Part shown: positions 60,723 to 63,449 of the stretch, in pieces | Position numbering within the stretch: the first letter of the stretch is position 1 | Layout: every line of letters begins with the position of its first letter | Source: Duodenibacillus sp964509205 | Lineage (GTDB): Bacteria; Pseudomonadota; Gammaproteobacteria; Burkholderiales; Burkholderiaceae_F | Assembly (NCBI GenBank): GCA_964509205.1 | Contig: CAZDVW010000011.1 | Coordinates: 1-63,449 of the forward strand | Direction of reading: 5' to 3' | Length of the DNA stretch: 63,449 nucleotides | Translations under genes and position numbers: made by a program | The notes under the pieces: generated by a model | The model's input: only the letters and a program-made list of their open reading frames with translations | What the model was told of the DNA's origin: nothing | Databases searched by the model: none

Positions 60723-61835
60723 TTAGAAGTTCACGCCAAGACCGGCCATCAAAGCAAACGTCTTTGTCCGCTGCTCTGCGCCGCTCTTTTTGGTCGCTTT
60801 CACGTTGCGATAAGAGGTCGCCGTGTAAAGGGCTGTTTTCTTGCTGAAATTGTATTTGTAGCCCAAAGCAAACTGGTAGGCATCCTGTTTGACGAAATCA
60901 TTACGCGCCGTCGAGGTGCCGTCTTTGCCCTTGACATAAGCTGTCGCAAACATGAGAGTGCCTCCTGCTACAGGGGCGCTCACGCCGGCAATCATATTGT
61001 GCGTCTTGGCACCAAGGATCTTTGTTCCCATAAGCGACGTGTTCTTGGAAAGATTTTCGCCGTACTGATAACCGGCAAAGACCTTGGCAGGACCGAAGTT
61101 GTAGTTTCCGGAAATGCTGTAAGAGTGTTCATCATCTTCCACGGCATTTCTGCTTGTCTTTGCGTCACGGCTGTAGAACATGGTTCCGTACACAGCGGCT
61201 ATGCGCAAGGGGCCGTTTCGGTAGTTCGCACCGATGCCGAAATAGCGTTGACGATTCGGAAGAGCATTGCCTTCTTCTTCATCTTTGACGCTGTTGCACC
61301 ACTGACCGATTAACGTCAAACCGGAATAATTGGGAGTCTCATAGCGGATCGTATTCGGAGTACGCGCTGCCGCATTCAAAAAGACGTTCTGTGCGCCGCA
61401 CTGCTTGTAAATAACGCCGAATGGGTTGGTTTGTCCGGCAATGATGCCGCCTGTGACACCGCCGTGCAGATAGCCAAGACGTCCGAACTGCAGTTTTCCG
61501 TATGGGGAGGCAACGATGATGGAACTTTCGCGATCGAAAATTGTTCCGCTCGTACCCATTTCACCCGTATCGGTTCCGATCTTTCCTTCAAGCTTCATCG
61601 AGACGGTCCAGCCCTGAGCGATTTCGTCGGAGGTGGCCTTAATGCCCCAGCGGGAGGCACCGCCCATGCCGCTTTCCATCGTAAGGCTCTTTGTGGTAGC
61701 CCCATTTTTTTTCACGTTGGTGAAATACACGCCATTGTCAACACGGCCGTACATCTGGACGCTGGCAGCCAGTGCCGTTTCGGCGAGCAAGCCGAGACAG
61801 CCTGCAGCCACAAGCGTCAAGGTGATCTTTTTCAT
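60723..61835 (-). CDS. Outer-membrane porin, Gram-negative trimeric type (second copy)
   Basis: 370 residues with a signal peptide (cleaved near ALA-AS), then SVQMYGRVDNGVYF and a final aromatic strand FALMAGLGVNF. It has the same family and size as the porin at 1046 but a clearly different loop sequence. GGAGAAAAG lies before the ATG at 61835. It converges on the double-SGNH gene, so it could admit the substrates of that periplasmic protein. Confidence 0.92.
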   Translation of the reverse strand: MKKITLTLVAAGCLGLLAETALAASVQMYGRVDNGVYFTNVKKNGATTKSLTMESGMGGASRWGIKATSDEIAQGWTVSMKLEGKIGTDTGEMGTSGTIFDRESSIIVASPYGKLQFGRLGYLHGGVTGGIIAGQTNPFGVIYKQCGAQNVFLNAAARTPNTIRYETPNYSGLTLIGQWCNSVKDEEEGNALPNRQRYFGIGANYRNGPLRIAAVYGTMFYSRDAKTSRNAVEDDEHSYSISGNYNFGPAKVFAGYQYGENLSKNTSLMGTKILGAKTHNMIAGVSAPVAGGTLMFATAYVKGKDGTSTARNDFVKQDAYQFALGYKYNFSKKTALYTATSYRNVKATKKSGAEQRTKTFALMAGLGVNF

Positions 61836-62144
61836 AATCTTTTCTCCAATAGTAGGAAGGGAAAGGTGAAAGAATTCTTCTTATGGTTCACCAATGACAA
61901 TGTACGAGAGCCCTGTTGAATTGTTTTTCAAAAAATGCTCGCACCTTTGCGATTTGAGAAAAGATTTAGGTCGATCTGCAAAAAAAGTTCGTTGCGATTC
62001 GATTGCATTATTCAATAAAAGAGGAAGGTTGTTTAAACGGTACTCCGTCAAGCAGGCACGTTAATTTCAGAAATTGATTTTTTATGGGAAATCAAAGCGT
62101 GGCGTAAAATTCAAGACCATTCGGAGGGAACCTAGGGGAATCTT
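61836..62144. other. Divergent intergenic region, porin and AEC carrier
   Basis: Holds both promoters, none called with confidence. TTGATTT (62074-62080) and AAATCAA (62089-62095) form an inverted repeat 50 bases before the AEC gene, possibly a regulator site. No gene is seen. Confidence 0.4.
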
Positions 62145-63107
62145 ATGTTGGAAGCCATACTCAATTCACTGTGTGCCGTCGCTGTCGTTGCCTCCGTTGC
62201 GGGAGTCGGTTTCTATTTTGCTCAGAAAGGGACATTTAACGAGCAGAGTCGTGCCGATATTGCAAAACTTGTCAATATCTCTCTTCCGTGTTTTCTCTTT
62301 TATTCCGTTGCCGCACGTTTTACGCATGACCAGTTTATGGCGCTGGCGCAAAGCCTGCTGTTGCCTTTTATCATCGTTGCCGTCAATTTTCTTTTTTCTG
62401 TCCTGTTTGTCAAAATCGGCTGGGTCAGAAAGGAGTTGTCGGGCACATTTATTGCCTGTTTTTCCGGATCTACGGTGTTGTTTGTCGGAGTTCCCATCAT
62501 CATGGCCATGTACGGCGAAAGGGGAATCCCGTATGTACTCGAGTACTTCATTGCCAACTGTCTTTTCATTTGGACGATCGGGCTTTACAACATCCAGTTA
62601 GACGGCGTGCGTCGAACGGGCGGAGCCGCACCGAAGATTTTCTCGTTTAAAAGCATTCGAATGTTGCTAAAGCCGCCGCTTATCGGGTGTGCTCTCGGTC
62701 TTTTCTGCGTTTTGATCAGTTTCAAAGTTCCGGATACGGTCATGATGGTGATGCGTTATCTCGGAAACCTCACAACGCCGCTTGCTCTGATCTTTGTCGG
62801 CATTACGGTACAAATGGTCGGATTTAAGCGTTTGAAGAAGATGCCGCGCGAGCTGTGGCTGATTCTTTTTGCCTGCTACGTTTTAAGGCCTGCCATCACG
62901 TATTTTGTTGTGATCCCGTTTGAGCTGGAAGATTTCATGCGCCGAGTTTTCATCATTGTTTCGGCGCTTCCGGTTTCTTCCGTGACATCGGTCTTGAGCC
63001 GAGCCTACGGAGGCGATGCCGAATTCGCCGCCAGTGCCATCGGAGCATCGACGGCGGCTGTTGTATTTGTGATGCCGATTATTTTGATCATCGTCAATCT
63101 CATCTGA
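62145..63107 (+). CDS. AEC-family (auxin efflux carrier type) transporter
   Basis: 320 residues with ten predicted helices in two halves. NISLPCFLFYSVA in the first half and the second-half LGNLTTPLALIFVGITVQ match the family, which includes MdcF/MleP-type malonate and malate carriers. AGGGGAA precedes the ATG. Substrate unknown, probably a small organic anion. It ends 32 bases before the 4.5S RNA gene. Confidence 0.88.
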   Translation: MLEAILNSLCAVAVVASVAGVGFYFAQKGTFNEQSRADIAKLVNISLPCFLFYSVAARFTHDQFMALAQSLLLPFIIVAVNFLFSVLFVKIGWVRKELSGTFIACFSGSTVLFVGVPIIMAMYGERGIPYVLEYFIANCLFIWTIGLYNIQLDGVRRTGGAAPKIFSFKSIRMLLKPPLIGCALGLFCVLISFKVPDTVMMVMRYLGNLTTPLALIFVGITVQMVGFKRLKKMPRELWLILFACYVLRPAITYFVVIPFELEDFMRRVFIIVSALPVSSVTSVLSRAYGGDAEFAASAIGASTAAVVFVMPIILIIVNLI

Positions 63108-63139
63108 GGTGATCAGATTTCCTATACAATCCCGATCTT

Positions 63140-63235
63140 GGCGGGTCCCCTCGCATAAGAGCTCTGCAAACCTGGTCAGGTCGGGAACGAAGCAGCCACG
63201 GCGGAATACTCTTAGTGCCGAGGAAAAGGCTCGCC
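63140..63235 (+). ncRNA. ffs: 4.5S (small SRP) RNA
   Basis: About 96 bases. The conserved SRP domain IV is intact: CCTGGTCAGGTCGGGAACGA then AGCAGCCACGGCG, with the GGAA-type tetraloop and symmetric and asymmetric loops. The ends pair (GGCGGGTC with GGCTCGCC). TATACAAT at 63123-63130 is a likely -10 box. It binds Ffh for membrane protein targeting. The dnaX start follows, a common neighbour. Confidence 0.92.
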
Positions 63236-63382
63236 TTTTCTATATCTTCCCGGCAGATCCAAAACGGCAAAGCCTATTCGGCTTCTTGATTTTCTGTTTC
63301 CTTTACAATGGGCAACAAGTGAAGAAATGCAGAAAAACGGCTTTTCTTCTTTCCCAATTTTTGAGATGTTTTGAACACGGCA

Positions 63383-63449
63383 ATGAGTTATCAGGTTTTG
63401 GCGCGCAAATGGCGCCCGCACGATTTTGAAAGCATGGTTGGGCAGGAGC
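63383..63449 (+). CDS. dnaX: DNA polymerase III tau/gamma subunit, N-terminal fragment
   Basis: The last 67 bases encode MSYQVLARKWRPHDFESMVG, the highly conserved DnaX N terminus, running off the window edge. The clamp-loader subunit is encoded downstream of ffs in many bacteria. Confidence 0.93.
   Translation, partial: MSYQVLARKWRPHDFESMVGQE

Noticed and set aside
63109..63429. 106-codon frame across the 4.5S RNA and dnaX start
   Set aside because: It covers a structural RNA and runs into dnaX in another frame; no start signals.

Overview
The window looks like a chromosomal segment of a Gram-negative betaproteobacterium of the Sutterellaceae type (Parasutterella/Sutterella-like; inferred from gene content and protein character, not from a 16S gene). 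The signs are two beta-barrel porins, a ybgC-tolQRA block, an isc operon, prfB-lysS, a recJ/RpfE-type pair, a glnA-ntrB-ntrC cluster, and many amino-acid and C4-dicarboxylate genes but almost no sugar-use genes. There is no phage, insertion sequence, CRISPR array or rRNA operon. Both ends cut genes: a LysR regulator at the left and dnaX at the right.

Layout. 1-6.1 kb: truncated LysR regulator, porin, EamA exporter, and a tandem pair of aspartase/fumarase-superfamily proteins whose catalytic regions have decayed in complementary ways. 6.3-11.7 kb: glnA, glnL (ntrB), glnG (ntrC), an RlmN-like radical SAM protein and a small membrane protein. 11.8-14.2 kb (minus): ybgC-tolQ-tolR-tolA. 14.3-20.7 kb: a peptide-type ABC importer with a membrane-tethered binding protein and a fused double ATPase. 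20.8-24.8 kb (minus): an aminotransferase and a polar amino-acid ABC permease with its binding protein, where a tandem duplication of about 1.1 kb left a second binding-protein copy and a permease remnant. 25-30.3 kb: complete iscRSUA-hscBA-fdx-iscX. 30.3-37.5 kb (minus): RpfE-like gene, recJ, prfB (programmed +1 frameshift), lysS, nudix and xthA. 37.6-45.8 kb: a FixL/FixJ-type two-component system, rpiA, yggX and hrpA.

46-52.1 kb: a LysR regulator followed by a DcuC-type carrier, a cytoplasmic asparaginase, an amidohydrolase and an Asp/Glu racemase-family enzyme. This reads as an asparagine/aspartate (or D-amino-acid derivative) utilisation locus and fits with the aspartase-like pair at the left. 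52.2-55.9 kb (minus): an IclR regulator translationally coupled to a membrane Fe-S oxidoreductase, and a PyrD-family protein lacking the usual active-site residues. 56.0 kb: initiator tRNA-fMet with a clear promoter and terminator. 56.3-61.8 kb: a cytoplasmic SGNH-like protein, a second DcuC carrier, a secreted protein with two SGNH-like domains in tandem, and a convergent porin. 62.1-63.4 kb: an AEC-family carrier, the 4.5S RNA gene and the start of dnaX.

The least ordinary parts are the complementary lyase pair (3305-6064), the SGNH/DcuC/double-SGNH cluster (56267-60362), the active-site-less PyrD homologue, and the duplicated binding protein whose coding copies are far more alike than their flanks. 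All functional statements rest on reading translated sequence and remembered family motifs; no database search was run.
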